Below are positions 24,940 through 34,085 of a stretch of 64,000 bases of DNA, piece by piece (position 1 is the stretch's first letter; every line of letters begins with the position of its first letter). The stretch is taken from positions 1 through 64,000 of the forward strand of contig CALKFR010000013.1 of the NCBI GenBank assembly GCA_938084555.1, given 5' to 3'. The notes beneath the pieces were generated by a model. That model was not told the DNA's origin, did not search any database, and saw only the letters and a list, made by a program, of their open reading frames with translations. The stretch comes from an uncultured Flavobacteriaceae bacterium. GTDB taxonomy: Bacteria > Bacteroidota > Bacteroidia > Flavobacteriales > Flavobacteriaceae. The translations under genes were made by a program, and so were the position numbers.

Positions 24940-27087
24940 ATGAAAAAACATTTATTACTTCTAATTGCTATTTCAATTTCTCTCTCTGTTAGTTCTCAGG
25001 AAATTATTAAAAAAGTAACGTTATTATGGGACACTTCTTATAGTATGATAGACAGAAATCTGGATAATGATTTAAATTATTTGGATGAGTTTTTTTTAAA
25101 AAACACAAATTCAGACGTTACTCTTGTTAAATTTAGTAATGACATTATTTTAAACGAGACTTACAGTATTAAAAATAGTAATTGGTTAGATTTAAAAAAA
25201 GAACTTCAAAACACAACGTATGACGGTTCAACAAACTATAATAAATTAAAAGTTACAGAAACAGATCATGTTTTGTTATTTTCAGATGGATATTCTTTCC
25301 ATAAAAAGTTTCCAAAAATTAAATCTCTTCTTACAATTATCTCCAGTAATAAAGAATATAATTCAGATTTTTTTAATTCAATTACAAAAGACTCCGGAAA
25401 AGAGTTTATTGATTTAAAAACTATTGAAACTAATAAATCTAAAGCCTCAGAATTTAAGACTGTTAAGGGGAGGGTTAGTGATGAAAATGGATACCTTTCA
25501 AATGTTGTTGTTATTTCAAGAGATAACAATTTAAAGACCGTAACAGATAGTTTAGGTAATTTTTCTATTAAGGCACAGATGAGAGGAATTCTAGAATTTA
25601 GATACATAGGAAAAAACACGATTTTATCTAGAGTTTCAGAAAGTGCTGTAAAAAATATCTATATGACTGACGGTAATATGGTTCTTGATGAGTTAGTCCT
25701 TGAAAGTAAGAAAGAAGAAGTAATAGATAATGGGTACGGTAAACTAGATAAAAAAAGATTAGGGTACTCTATTGAGACATTAGATGGAAATAAAATAATA
25801 CCTTCAAATACTGATGTAAAAGATGCTGTAGCAGGTAAATTCGCAGGTATAAAAATAGGAAATAATGATGATTTAAGTCAGTTTGTAGGAAGAGGTAGAT
25901 ACACTACTATTTTAGGAAATCAATACGGTCTTGTAGTTGTTGATGGCTTGGTAATTAAACAAAGTAACTCTTCTAGAGATGCTGGTTTTATTGCTGACAC
26001 AGGTTTTATTGATCCAGCAAATATAGAGAGTGTTACTTATTTAAAAGGTTTAGCAGCGACTAATATATACGGAAGTGATGGTAGTAATGGAGTATTGCTT
26101 ATAAAAACAAAAACAGGAACTTCGAGCTATAAAAAGAAAAAGAAAAGACAATTAGGGAATACCCCAATTTATATAGATGATACAGAAATTAAAGAAGTTG
26201 TTGATAAACCCTACATAAAACAAGTATCTCAAACTAATACTATTGAGGACGCCTATAAAATGTACCTCTCTCAAAGAAAATTATATGGAAAAGATATCAA
26301 TTTCTTTTTTGACATAGCATCTTACTTTAAAAATTGGAATAATCCATATTTAATGAAGCGAGTATTGTCTAACGTTCTAGAAATAAATAAAGAAACAAAT
26401 CTTGAAACATTAAGGATATTGGCTTATAAATATGATCAATATAATATGTTTGATGAATCTATTAAAGCTTATGAACAAATAATCTCCATAAAACCATCAG
26501 AATCTCAGGCCTATAGAAATTTAGCTTTAAGTTATCAACTCAACAAGCAATTTACAAAAGCCCAGGAAGTTCATAATAAAATATACAATAATAAATATAC
26601 TGAGGTCAGTTCATTTTCTGGATTAAAGCAAACCATTAATTCAGAATATAAAAATTTAGTAGCCTTGCACAACTCAACTTTAGTTGCTGCCGATATTCCT
26701 GATTTTTATAAAAAAAATACAGAGTATGATACACGTATAGTGTTCGAATGGAGTTATTTTGATGCCCAATTTGATTTGCAAATTGTAAATCCTCAGCAAA
26801 GATATTATACTTGGTCACATACACAAAATGAGGAGCGTTCTAGAATTATAAAAGAAACCGCTCAAGGTTATGGATTAGAAGAGTTTTTTATCACTAAAAA
26901 AGATAAAGGAGAATGGTTATTTAATTTAACCTATTATGGTAAAAAGACAGGTGATAATTCTATCCCTACTTACCTTAAAATAACAGTTTATAATAATTTT
27001 GGAAGACCTAATCAAACAAAAAAAGTAACTGTTAAAGAGTTGAATGATTTGAATAAAAAAGAAACTATTTTAAAACTCAAAATTTAA
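24940..27087 (+). CDS. Exported multidomain protein: VWA, CarboxypepD-like, TonB plug, TPR, DUF2135-like; no barrel
   Basis: A 715-residue protein with a signal peptide (cleavage near SSQ, residue 20). Domains: a short VWA domain (~24-160) with a MIDAS set, Asp31-Ser33-Ser35 in DTSYS, Thr98 in GSTNY and Asp116 in FSDGY; a CarboxypepD-regulatory-like beta-sandwich (~174-245); a TonB-receptor plug-like domain (~265-392), ending with the usual LKGLAATNIYGSDGSNGVL; a helical TPR stretch (~434-556); and a C-terminal beta domain (~595-690) that reminds me of DUF2135. A TonB-dependent outer-membrane barrel would need ~500 more residues and is absent. It follows hemF by 29 bases on the same strand. 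Probably periplasmic or surface; function unknown. Confidence 0.85.
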   Translation: MKKHLLLLIAISISLSVSSQEIIKKVTLLWDTSYSMIDRNLDNDLNYLDEFFLKNTNSDVTLVKFSNDIILNETYSIKNSNWLDLKKELQNTTYDGSTNYNKLKVTETDHVLLFSDGYSFHKKFPKIKSLLTIISSNKEYNSDFFNSITKDSGKEFIDLKTIETNKSKASEFKTVKGRVSDENGYLSNVVVISRDNNLKTVTDSLGNFSIKAQMRGILEFRYIGKNTILSRVSESAVKNIYMTDGNMVLDELVLESKKEEVIDNGYGKLDKKRLGYSIETLDGNKIIPSNTDVKDAVAGKFAGIKIGNNDDLSQFVGRGRYTTILGNQYGLVVVDGLVIKQSNSSRDAGFIADTGFIDPANIESVTYLKGLAATNIYGSDGSNGVLLIKTKTGTSSYKKKKKRQLGNTPIYIDDTEIKEVVDKPYIKQVSQTNTIEDAYKMYLSQRKLYGKDINFFFDIASYFKNWNNPYLMKRVLSNVLEINKETNLETLRILAYKYDQYNMFDESIKAYEQIISIKPSESQAYRNLALSYQLNKQFTKAQEVHNKIYNNKYTEVSSFSGLKQTINSEYKNLVALHNSTLVAADIPDFYKKNTEYDTRIVFEWSYFDAQFDLQIVNPQQRYYTWSHTQNEERSRIIKETAQGYGLEEFFITKKDKGEWLFNLTYYGKKTGDNSIPTYLKITVYNNFGRPNQTKKVTVKELNDLNKKETILKLKI

Positions 27088-27243
27088 TTATTTTAGTGAA
27101 TAATTATCATATTATTAACAAAAGCTTCAATATGGTAAATTATTTATTCAAAATTTAATTAAAATAGAATATTTATTGAATTTAATTTATTTTAAACATC
27201 TTTTTTCAATTCTAATAGTTATTCTTTTATCACTCATTTTTCG

Positions 27244-27251
27244 TATTTTTG
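27244..27251 (+). promoter_or_regulatory. -7 box for the E2 gene
   Basis: TATTTTTG, an exact TAnnTTTG match 21 bases before the ATG at 27273, in a very AT-rich 185-base gap. No TTTG at the -33 distance. Confidence 0.5.
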
Positions 27252-27272
27252 CAATCTCAAAACCAATGTACA

Positions 27273-28583
27273 ATGGCTAAGTTCGAGTTAAAATTACCTA
27301 AGATGGGAGAAAGTGTTGCTGAAGCAACAATTACATCCTGGTTAAAGGAAGTTGGAGATACCGTAGAATTAGATGAAGCAATTGTTGAGATAGCCACAGA
27401 TAAAGTTGACTCTGAAGTACCTAGTGAGGTTGAAGGAACACTTGTTGAAATTTTATTTGAAAAAGATGCTATTGTTGCTGTAGGTCAAACTATAGCTGTT
27501 ATTGAAACTAATGGTGGTGAGGAAACTTCAAATCAATCTTTTGAAGAAAATGAAGAGGTAATTGAACAAGTTGTTCAGTTACAGAAAACCGTTGAATACG
27601 CCTCAGAAATAAAAAATTCACCGATAACTAAGACTTCAGATTCAGGAAAATTCTTTTCACCTTTAGTGAGAAAGATTGCAGAAACCGAAGGTTTGTCTAT
27701 GGAAGAATTAAATACACTTTCAGGCTCAGGAAAAGACGGAAGAGTTACTAAAAATGACATACTTTCTTACATTGAAGATAGAAAAAATTTACAGCCAGAA
27801 AAAGCCATAAAAACTGAAACCATACCATTGGAGACTAGTAATTTTATCAAATCTGTTCCAACTTCGTTTAATGGTGAAGATGAAATTATAGAAATGACTC
27901 GTATGGGTAAATTAGTTTCTAAACATATGGTGGCCTCTGTTCAAACCTCCGCACATGTTCAATCCTTCATTGAAATAGATGTTACTAATATTGTAAAGTG
28001 GAGAGCTAAAGTCAAAGATGCATACTTTACAAGAGAAGGTGAAAAATTAACTTTTACCCCTATCTTAATGCATGCTGTAGCAGCTACAATCAAAAAATTT
28101 CCTATGATAAATATTGCTGTACAAGGTGATACTATTATAAAGAAGAAAAATATTAACCTTGGTATGGCCGCTGCACTGCCTGATGGTAATTTAATAGTAC
28201 CAGTTATTAAAAATGCAGATCAATTAAACCTAGTTGGTATGACTAGGCAAGTAAATGATTTAGCATTAAGGGCAAGAAATAATAAATTAAAACCCGATGA
28301 AATCCAAGACGGAACCTATACAGTAACTAATGTGGGAAGTTTTGGATCTGTAATGGGTACACCAATAATTAATCAACCCCAGGTTGCGATATTAGCTCTT
28401 GGAGCTATTCGTAAAGTTCCAGCAGTCATAGAAACTTCTGAAGGAGATTTTATTGGGATTAGACAAAAGATGTTTGTATCTCATTCTTATGACCATAGAG
28501 TTGTTAATGGAGCATTAGGAGGAATGTTTATCAAGACCTTAAAAGAAACCCTTGAAGCTTGGGATATAAATCAAGAATTTTAA
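27273..28583 (+). CDS. 2-oxo acid dehydrogenase E2 (dihydrolipoyl acyltransferase, branched-chain type)
   Basis: A 436-residue E2. Start is the ATG at 27273 (MAKFELKLP), not an upstream TTG that would fall inside the promoter. One lipoyl domain (1-80) with the lipoyl-lysine Lys44 in ATDKVDSEVPSE, a peripheral-subunit-binding domain (~127-168; SPLVRKIAE...GRVTKNDIL) and the CoA-dependent acyltransferase core. The DKVDSEVPS form is that of branched-chain/2-oxoisovalerate E2s. The catalytic His408 is followed by VVNG where HxxxDG is usual, so Asn412 replaces Asp. Its E1 and E3 partners are not in the window. Confidence 0.9.
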   Translation: MAKFELKLPKMGESVAEATITSWLKEVGDTVELDEAIVEIATDKVDSEVPSEVEGTLVEILFEKDAIVAVGQTIAVIETNGGEETSNQSFEENEEVIEQVVQLQKTVEYASEIKNSPITKTSDSGKFFSPLVRKIAETEGLSMEELNTLSGSGKDGRVTKNDILSYIEDRKNLQPEKAIKTETIPLETSNFIKSVPTSFNGEDEIIEMTRMGKLVSKHMVASVQTSAHVQSFIEIDVTNIVKWRAKVKDAYFTREGEKLTFTPILMHAVAATIKKFPMINIAVQGDTIIKKKNINLGMAAALPDGNLIVPVIKNADQLNLVGMTRQVNDLALRARNNKLKPDEIQDGTYTVTNVGSFGSVMGTPIINQPQVAILALGAIRKVPAVIETSEGDFIGIRQKMFVSHSYDHRVVNGALGGMFIKTLKETLEAWDINQEF

Positions 28584-28601
28584 TAAATAAAATAAAAAAA
28601 A

Positions 28602-29339
28602 ATGAAAAAAGTACTTATTGCATTATTAGTTATTACAACATTATCAGCAACAGCTCAAGAATCTGTTTTATTACGTTTAAACTATACTAAAGGAGATAGT
28701 TTCTTAGTAACTACCGAAAGTAATCAAAGCATGGGAAATCAAGGGGGTATGAATATGAAAATGACTATGGGAATGATAGTTACCGATGTATCAGAAGAAA
28801 ATATTAAAACTGAGTCTCAAATAACAGCTGTTGTAATGGATATGATGCAAGGTGGTATGACTATGAGTTATGATTCTAATAAAAATGATGAAGAATTAGA
28901 TCAGATGGGTCAAATGTTAAAATCACAATTTGAACCAATGATGAAAGTAATCATCTACAATACTTTAGATTCTCAAGGTAATGTGATTGATACCAAACTA
29001 GATCCTGCGATACCAGGTATGGAGCAAATGACTAACAGGGCAATGAACACCATCAATTACCCTAAAGAAAAAGTTTCTGTTGGCTCTTCTTGGATCTCTG
29101 AAAATGAAATTCAAGGAATGAAAATGACGATGAACTATACAGTAAGTAGCATTGCAGATGGTCTTGTTACTTTAGATATTTCAGGGGATACGAGTGGGGC
29201 AGTAACTGGAAAAATGAAAGGAAAAACAACCATTGATTCAAGTACTGGTATTTCAAACAGTTCAGAAATTGAGATGACTATTACTACTCAAGGAATGAAT
29301 GTTAGTGGAAAAACCAAGACAACGATATCTAAAATATAA
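28602..29339 (+). CDS. Exported methionine-rich protein (DUF6263-like)
   Basis: A 245-residue protein with a signal peptide (MKKVLIALLVITTLSATAQ), so periplasmic or secreted. I count about 25 methionines (about 10%), including MNMKMTMGM and MDMMQGGMTM. The rest looks like a lipocalin-like all-beta protein of the DUF6263 type, with GxSW before a later strand. Met-rich stretches bind Cu(I) in some periplasmic proteins; that is only a possibility here. It is 18 bases downstream of the E2 gene and precedes a terminator. Confidence 0.8.
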   Translation: MKKVLIALLVITTLSATAQESVLLRLNYTKGDSFLVTTESNQSMGNQGGMNMKMTMGMIVTDVSEENIKTESQITAVVMDMMQGGMTMSYDSNKNDEELDQMGQMLKSQFEPMMKVIIYNTLDSQGNVIDTKLDPAIPGMEQMTNRAMNTINYPKEKVSVGSSWISENEIQGMKMTMNYTVSSIADGLVTLDISGDTSGAVTGKMKGKTTIDSSTGISNSSEIEMTITTQGMNVSGKTKTTISKI

Positions 29340-29354
29340 TTATTTTTAAACATT

Positions 29355-29388
29355 AAAAAAACCTCTAGAATTTCTAGAGGTTTTTTTT
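29355..29388. terminator. Bidirectional terminator
   Basis: A 7-bp stem (29362-29368 / 29374-29380) with a 5-base loop, extended by A-run and T-run on either side. It separates the converging DUF6263-like gene and the PDH E2 gene. Confidence 0.85.
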
Positions 29389-29406
29389 GTATATTTTTTA
29401 AAAATT

Positions 29407-31011
29407 CTAAGCTAACATCGTAACAGGGTTTTCAATATAAGCTCTTACAGTTTGTAAGAATTGAGCTCCTGTAGCACCATCTACGGTTCTATGATCACAA
29501 GCTAAAGTTACTTTCATGGTGTTTCCAACAACAATAAGACCGTCTTTTACTACTGGTTTTTGCTCAATAGCTCCTACGGATAAAATGGCTGAATTAGGCT
29601 GATTAATAATAGATGTAAATTCTTGAATACCAAACATTCCTAAATTAGAAATTGTAAACGTACTGCCTTCCATCTCATTAGGAGCAATTTTTTTATTTCT
29701 TGCTTTTCCTGCTAAATCTCTAACGTTTTCACCAATTTGAGTTAAACTCATTTGGTCTGTAAATTTTAATACAGGAACTAAAAGCCCATCGTCTACAGCA
29801 ACCGCAACCCCTACATGAATATGTTGGTTGTATCTAGTTGTATCTCCATTCCAAGAAGTATTTACTTGGGGATGCTTTTTTAATGCCATTGCACAAGCTT
29901 TTACTACCATATCATTAAACGATACTTTGGTTTCTGGCAATGCGTTAATTGTTTTACGAGACGAAATTGCATTGTCCATGTCTAACTCAATAGTGAGGTA
30001 GTAATGTGGAGCAGTAAATTTAGACTCTCCTAAACGCTTTGCTATAACTTTACGCATTTGAGAGTTTTTTACTTCTTCGTAAGACTCTTCACCAACAGGA
30101 GTATAGGTAGCTAATGGTGATACAGTTTGTGTTGTTAGACTTGGTGTTGTTTCAACTGCAACAGAATCAGGAGTGTAGTTTTCTACATCCTTTTTTACAA
30201 TTCTACCATTTTCTCCAGAACCTTTCACTTCTACTAAGTTTATACCTTTATCTTTTGCGATTTTCTTGGCAAGAGGAGAAGCAAAGATTCTACCTCCAGT
30301 ATTATTAGACTGAGAAATTACAGCTGTTTGTTCTTCAATTTGTTTTGTTTCAGGAGTAGAAGTCTTTTTTTTAGCTTCAATAGTATCAGTAGAGATATTA
30401 CCTTCTTTATGAGCAGTTATGAGTGAAGACACATCTGTTCCTTCAGGTCCAATAATGGTTAATAAACTATCTACTTTTGCACTTTCTCCTTCTTGAACAC
30501 CAATATGTAATAAAACACCTTCATAAAAGGATTCAAATTCCATAGTAGCTTTATCTGTTTCAATTTCAGCTAAAATATCTCCTTCTTCAACTTTGTCACC
30601 TACTTGTTTTAACCACGAAGCTACTGTTCCTTCTTCCATGGTATCACTTAACCTCGGCATAGAGATTATTTGAACTCCATCAGGAATTGATAAAGAGGTA
30701 GTTTTTGTTGTTGTTTCTTCTTGAGGTGTCTCCTCTGAAGGAGCACTATTTAAAATCCCTGAAATATCTTCTCCTTCATCACCAATAATAGCTAAAAGAA
30801 CATCTACTGGAGATGTTTCTCCTTCTTGAACTCCTATATGAAGTAAGGTTCCTTCATTAAAAGATTCAAATTCCATGGTTGCTTTATCAGTTTCAATTTC
30901 AGCAAGAATGTCTCCTTCTTCAATTTTATCACCTACTTTTTTTAACCATTTAGCCACAACACCTTCTTCCATGGTGTCACTTAAGCGAGGCATGTTTACT
31001 ACTATTGCCAT
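29407..31011 (-). CDS. Pyruvate dehydrogenase complex E2, two lipoyl domains
   Basis: A 534-residue dihydrolipoamide acetyltransferase. Two lipoyl domains carry lipoyl-lysines Lys43 and Lys154 in the identical context EIETDKATMEFES; a peripheral-subunit-binding domain is at ~243-280 (FASPLAKKIAKDKG), and the acetyltransferase core ends with the complete DHRTVDG catalytic motif. The two lipoyl copies are so alike at DNA level (about 30500-30650 and 30830-31000) that they look like an internal duplication. pdhA lies 88 bases upstream on the same strand, so the two are co-oriented; E1-beta is elsewhere. Confidence 0.95.
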   Translation of the reverse strand: MAIVVNMPRLSDTMEEGVVAKWLKKVGDKIEEGDILAEIETDKATMEFESFNEGTLLHIGVQEGETSPVDVLLAIIGDEGEDISGILNSAPSEETPQEETTTKTTSLSIPDGVQIISMPRLSDTMEEGTVASWLKQVGDKVEEGDILAEIETDKATMEFESFYEGVLLHIGVQEGESAKVDSLLTIIGPEGTDVSSLITAHKEGNISTDTIEAKKKTSTPETKQIEEQTAVISQSNNTGGRIFASPLAKKIAKDKGINLVEVKGSGENGRIVKKDVENYTPDSVAVETTPSLTTQTVSPLATYTPVGEESYEEVKNSQMRKVIAKRLGESKFTAPHYYLTIELDMDNAISSRKTINALPETKVSFNDMVVKACAMALKKHPQVNTSWNGDTTRYNQHIHVGVAVAVDDGLLVPVLKFTDQMSLTQIGENVRDLAGKARNKKIAPNEMEGSTFTISNLGMFGIQEFTSIINQPNSAILSVGAIEQKPVVKDGLIVVGNTMKVTLACDHRTVDGATGAQFLQTVRAYIENPVTMLA

Positions 31012-31099
31012 ATGTTATCCTAAATTATTTTTTAATCTTGCTCTTTTAATTTTTGAAAACTAAAATTATAAGAGTTATTCTTTTTTTATCCTTACTATG

Positions 31100-32089
31100 C
31101 TATTTGATAAAAGGGTAATCTTCTTGTTCGTAAACCACATCATGTAATTGACTGACTTCAGGATATGGAGATTCTTCAGCAAATTTTTCACATGCTTTAA
31201 CCATATCTTTAACCTCCACATTTATTTTTTCGATTTCTTCATCTGTAGCATACTTTTTTTCTTTTATGACATCAAGTATCTGAGTAATTGGATCAATTTT
31301 TTTGTATTCAGCAACTTCATCTTTAGTTCTATAATGTTGAGCATCTGACATTGAGTGCCCACGATAACGATAGGTTTTCATTTCTAAGAATGTTGGCCCT
31401 TCACCTCGTCTTGCTCTTTGTATTGCTTCATCAACAGCTTCGGCTACTTTAATAGGATTCATTCCATCTACTGGTCCACATGGCATTTCATAGCCTAAAC
31501 CTAATTTCCAAATATCAGTATGGTTTGCAGTTCTTTCTACTGAAGTTCCCATTGCATATCCATTATTTTCAACAATAAATACTACAGGTAATTTCCAAAG
31601 CATAGCCATATTAAATGTTTCATGAAGTGAACCTTGTCTTGCGGCACCATCTCCAAAACAAGTAAGGGTAACCCCATCATTTCCTTTATACTTATCACCA
31701 AATGCAATTCCTGCACCTAAAGGAATTTGACCACCAACAATTCCGTGGCCACCATAAAAACCGTGTTCTTTTGAAAAAATATGCATTGAACCTCCCATAC
31801 CTTTTGAAGTTCCAGTTACTTTACCATATAATTCTGCCATTACTTTTTTTGGGTCAACTCCCATACCAATGGGTTGAACATGATTTCTGTAGGCAGTAAT
31901 CATTTTATCTTTAGACAAGTCCATGGCATGTAAAGCACCAGCTAAAACAGCTTCTTGGCCATTATATAAGTGAAGAAAACCTCTAACTTTTTGTTGGATA
32001 TATACCGAAGCTAATTTGTCTTCAAATTTTCTCCAAAATAACATGTCTTTATACCAGTTAATATAGGTTTGCTTAGTGACTTTTTTCAT
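31100..32089 (-). CDS. pdhA: Pyruvate dehydrogenase E1 component subunit alpha
   Basis: A 329-residue E1-alpha. The TPP-binding motif GDGAARQGSLHETFNMAMLWKLP...NN is present (GDG...NN), along with YRNHVQPIGMG and YRYRGHSMSD; the last contains the phosphorylation-loop equivalent. E1-alpha needs a separate E1-beta, which is absent from the window, so the complex is encoded at more than one locus. The gene heads a unit with the E2 at 29407, and an exact -7 box is at 32148-32155. Confidence 0.96.
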   Translation of the reverse strand: MKKVTKQTYINWYKDMLFWRKFEDKLASVYIQQKVRGFLHLYNGQEAVLAGALHAMDLSKDKMITAYRNHVQPIGMGVDPKKVMAELYGKVTGTSKGMGGSMHIFSKEHGFYGGHGIVGGQIPLGAGIAFGDKYKGNDGVTLTCFGDGAARQGSLHETFNMAMLWKLPVVFIVENNGYAMGTSVERTANHTDIWKLGLGYEMPCGPVDGMNPIKVAEAVDEAIQRARRGEGPTFLEMKTYRYRGHSMSDAQHYRTKDEVAEYKKIDPITQILDVIKEKKYATDEEIEKINVEVKDMVKACEKFAEESPYPEVSQLHDVVYEQEDYPFIK

Positions 32090-32147
32090 TCTTTTTTATT
32101 GTTTTTTTTCAAATTAGAACTCCCAAAAAATTAATGGATTCCTAGTA

Positions 32148-32155
32148 CAAAAATA
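32148..32155 (-). promoter_or_regulatory. -7 box for pdhA
   Basis: On the minus strand TATTTTTG, exact TAnnTTTG, 59 bases before the pdhA start. No TTTG at -33. Confidence 0.5.
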
Positions 32156-32222
32156 AATGAATTAAATAGAATAAAAAAAGTAGTGGTAATTAAATTAATT
32201 ACAACGATTTCGTTTGGTAGAA

Positions 32223-32888
32223 TTATTTGTCTTTTGCTATGATAACAGTGGCTTTAGCACCTGTAGCAAGATTCCATTCATTGGAAGAAATAACGTTTCC
32301 AGCATCATCAAAAACTGTAAAACCAGCTGTGTTTGGTCCAGAAGTTCCTTGGTTTAATGCAATAAAAGCAATTTTATTGATTCCTACCTCTAATGGCAGA
32401 TCAAAACTTTGGTAAGAACTATATAAGGTGATGTTTCTAATTACAGGAATGTCATTGATGGTAATTGATACTCTATCTCCATCTGGATATTGAAAATCTC
32501 TACAAATAATTCTTACAGATTTAGATTGTGTTCTGAAGCTTCCAAGATCTTGATCAATCTTAGGAAAAGGCGCATTTATTTTTTTCCATGATTTTAAAAA
32601 ACGTTCTTCAGATATTTTAGCTTCTGAAAGAATTCCCTTATCCTTGAGGTCATCTTCTTTTTTCTTTTTAGCGTCTTTTTTCTTTTTATTATCGTATGCT
32701 TTCTTAAAACCATTATTATTTCCAATTTCTAAAGACATTGGTTTTTTAACTGTTTTTTGAGGGATTCCTATAATAACTCTATTTCCTGAACTTTTCTTAT
32801 TTGAATCATAGATTGTATCTGTCTGACTGAAAACAGACAGAGAAAAAAATAAAAAAAGGTAAATAAAAATGTTTAAGAATAATTTCAA
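32223..32888 (-). CDS. Exported protein of unknown function
   Basis: A 221-residue protein with a signal peptide ending near SVFSQ, a Lys-rich linker (about residues 62-80, KKKKDAKKKKEDD) and a beta-rich C-terminal half in which a short immunoglobulin-like fold is possible (strands around ISITINDIPVI and KIAFIALNQG). I do not recognise the family. It is flanked on both sides by gaps of over 80 bases and has its own -7 box, so it is monocistronic. Confidence 0.7.
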   Translation of the reverse strand: MKLFLNIFIYLFLFFSLSVFSQTDTIYDSNKKSSGNRVIIGIPQKTVKKPMSLEIGNNNGFKKAYDNKKKKDAKKKKEDDLKDKGILSEAKISEERFLKSWKKINAPFPKIDQDLGSFRTQSKSVRIICRDFQYPDGDRVSITINDIPVIRNITLYSSYQSFDLPLEVGINKIAFIALNQGTSGPNTAGFTVFDDAGNVISSNEWNLATGAKATVIIAKDK

Positions 32889-32919
32889 ATTAAATAATAT
32901 TTTTATAAAATATATTTTA

Positions 32920-32927
32920 CAAATATA
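32920..32927 (-). promoter_or_regulatory. -7 box for the exported protein at 32223
   Basis: On the minus strand TATATTTG, exact TAnnTTTG, 32 bases before the start codon. Confidence 0.5.
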
Positions 32928-32970
32928 ATGCCGTTATTAAAGCATCACCATTAGATTTTGTTAAAACTTG

Positions 32971-33639
32971 TTATTCTACATCAAAATTGAAGTAGGTGTT
33001 AGGAAATGGTTCATCTACCAATGTAAAATGCCACCATTCATTGTCATAGGGTTTAAAACCGTTTTTGATCATAATATTTCGTAAAAGCATTCTATTTTTT
33101 TCTTGTTTGTTAGATAGATTTTTATGGAATACATCTGATGTAGCTCCAAAAAAGTCATAAGAACTCCCCATGTCTAGCTCTTTATTGGTTTTTATATCTA
33201 TGAGAGATAGGTCTACGGTACTTCCTCTGGTATGACTAGATTTTGAGGCGATGAAACCTAGTTTAAATAAATTTGATTTTTTAACATCTGGATAATACAA
33301 TGACTTCATTAGTGTGTCTTTCATAACCCTAGCCCACCTGACAAAGTGATTTACAGCTTGTTGAGGTCTGTAGGCATCAAAAATTTTAAGACTCAGCCCA
33401 GAATCTAATAATTTAGTTTGAATTTTTTTTAGCGCCTTAGCTGTAGGTATTGAGATAATTACCTTATTTTCTTTATACCCATCTATAGGTATTCCAACAA
33501 AATTTTTTGAAGTGTAGTATCTAAGCTCTTTTTTTATAGTAGAATCAATTTCCAATAAATAAGTAAACCCATTAGGTAGTTTTTGACCTTTACCCTCATA
33601 GCAAAATAAAATAATAAAAAAAATAATATATCTTTTCAT
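32971..33639 (-). CDS. VanX/DdpX-like D-alanyl-D-alanine dipeptidase (M15)
   Basis: A 222-residue exported zinc peptidase. Signal peptide residues 1-18. Zinc and catalytic motifs are complete: SSHTRGSTVDLSLID supplies His and Asp, and NEWWHF supplies Glu and His. VanX-like enzymes split D-Ala-D-Ala; outside resistance clusters they recycle murein dipeptides as nutrients. No vanA/vanH or regulator is nearby, so I read this as recycling and not as glycopeptide resistance. It is divergent from a DUF2721 gene. Confidence 0.88.
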   Translation of the reverse strand: MKRYIIFFIILFCYEGKGQKLPNGFTYLLEIDSTIKKELRYYTSKNFVGIPIDGYKENKVIISIPTAKALKKIQTKLLDSGLSLKIFDAYRPQQAVNHFVRWARVMKDTLMKSLYYPDVKKSNLFKLGFIASKSSHTRGSTVDLSLIDIKTNKELDMGSSYDFFGATSDVFHKNLSNKQEKNRMLLRNIMIKNGFKPYDNEWWHFTLVDEPFPNTYFNFDVE

Positions 33640-33662
33640 GTGCTAAAAGTATAGAAAATATT

Positions 33663-33670
33663 TAATTTTG
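33663..33670 (+). promoter_or_regulatory. -7 box for the DUF2721 gene
   Basis: TAATTTTG, exact TAnnTTTG, only 7 bases before the ATG at 33678, so the transcript would be almost leaderless. Confidence 0.5.
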
Positions 33671-33677
33671 CACCCCT

Positions 33678-34085
33678 ATGGAAGCATTAACATTAACTAC
33701 ACCAGCACTCTTATTTTCGGCAATTTCTTTAATTATGTTAGCCTATACAAACAGATTTTTAGCCTATGCAGCAGTAATTAGAAATTTACATGCTGTTTAT
33801 TTAGATAAAAAAGATGAATCACTATTAAGACAGATCAAAAACTTAAAACTTAGGTTAACACTAACGCGATGGATGCAAATATTCGGGATAGGAAGTTTAT
33901 TGTTATGCGTTTTAACCATGTTTTTAATTTATATAGAGTATAAAATCGTAGCTATATGGTTATTTGGTATAGCACTATTGTTATTGCTTGTTTCTCTTGC
34001 CTTATTAATTAGAGAAATACAGATTTCATCGGAAGCATTAGAACATCATCTAGCCGACATAGAAGAACATTTGAAAAGAAAATAA
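33678..34085 (+). CDS. DUF2721 membrane protein
   Basis: A 135-residue protein with three hydrophobic segments (about 8-28, 66-90, 92-115) and a C-terminal charged helix. LTLTTPALLFSAISLIMLAYTNRFL at the start and the following RNLH are typical of DUF2721. No function is known for the family. It is flanked by a near-leaderless promoter and a hairpin after its stop. Confidence 0.85.
   Translation: MEALTLTTPALLFSAISLIMLAYTNRFLAYAAVIRNLHAVYLDKKDESLLRQIKNLKLRLTLTRWMQIFGIGSLLLCVLTMFLIYIEYKIVAIWLFGIALLLLLVSLALLIREIQISSEALEHHLADIEEHLKRK

Noticed and set aside
32971-33639. VanX-like gene as glycopeptide resistance
   Set aside because: No vanH, vanA or VanRS-like genes nearby; standalone exported VanX-like dipeptidases are common in murein recycling.
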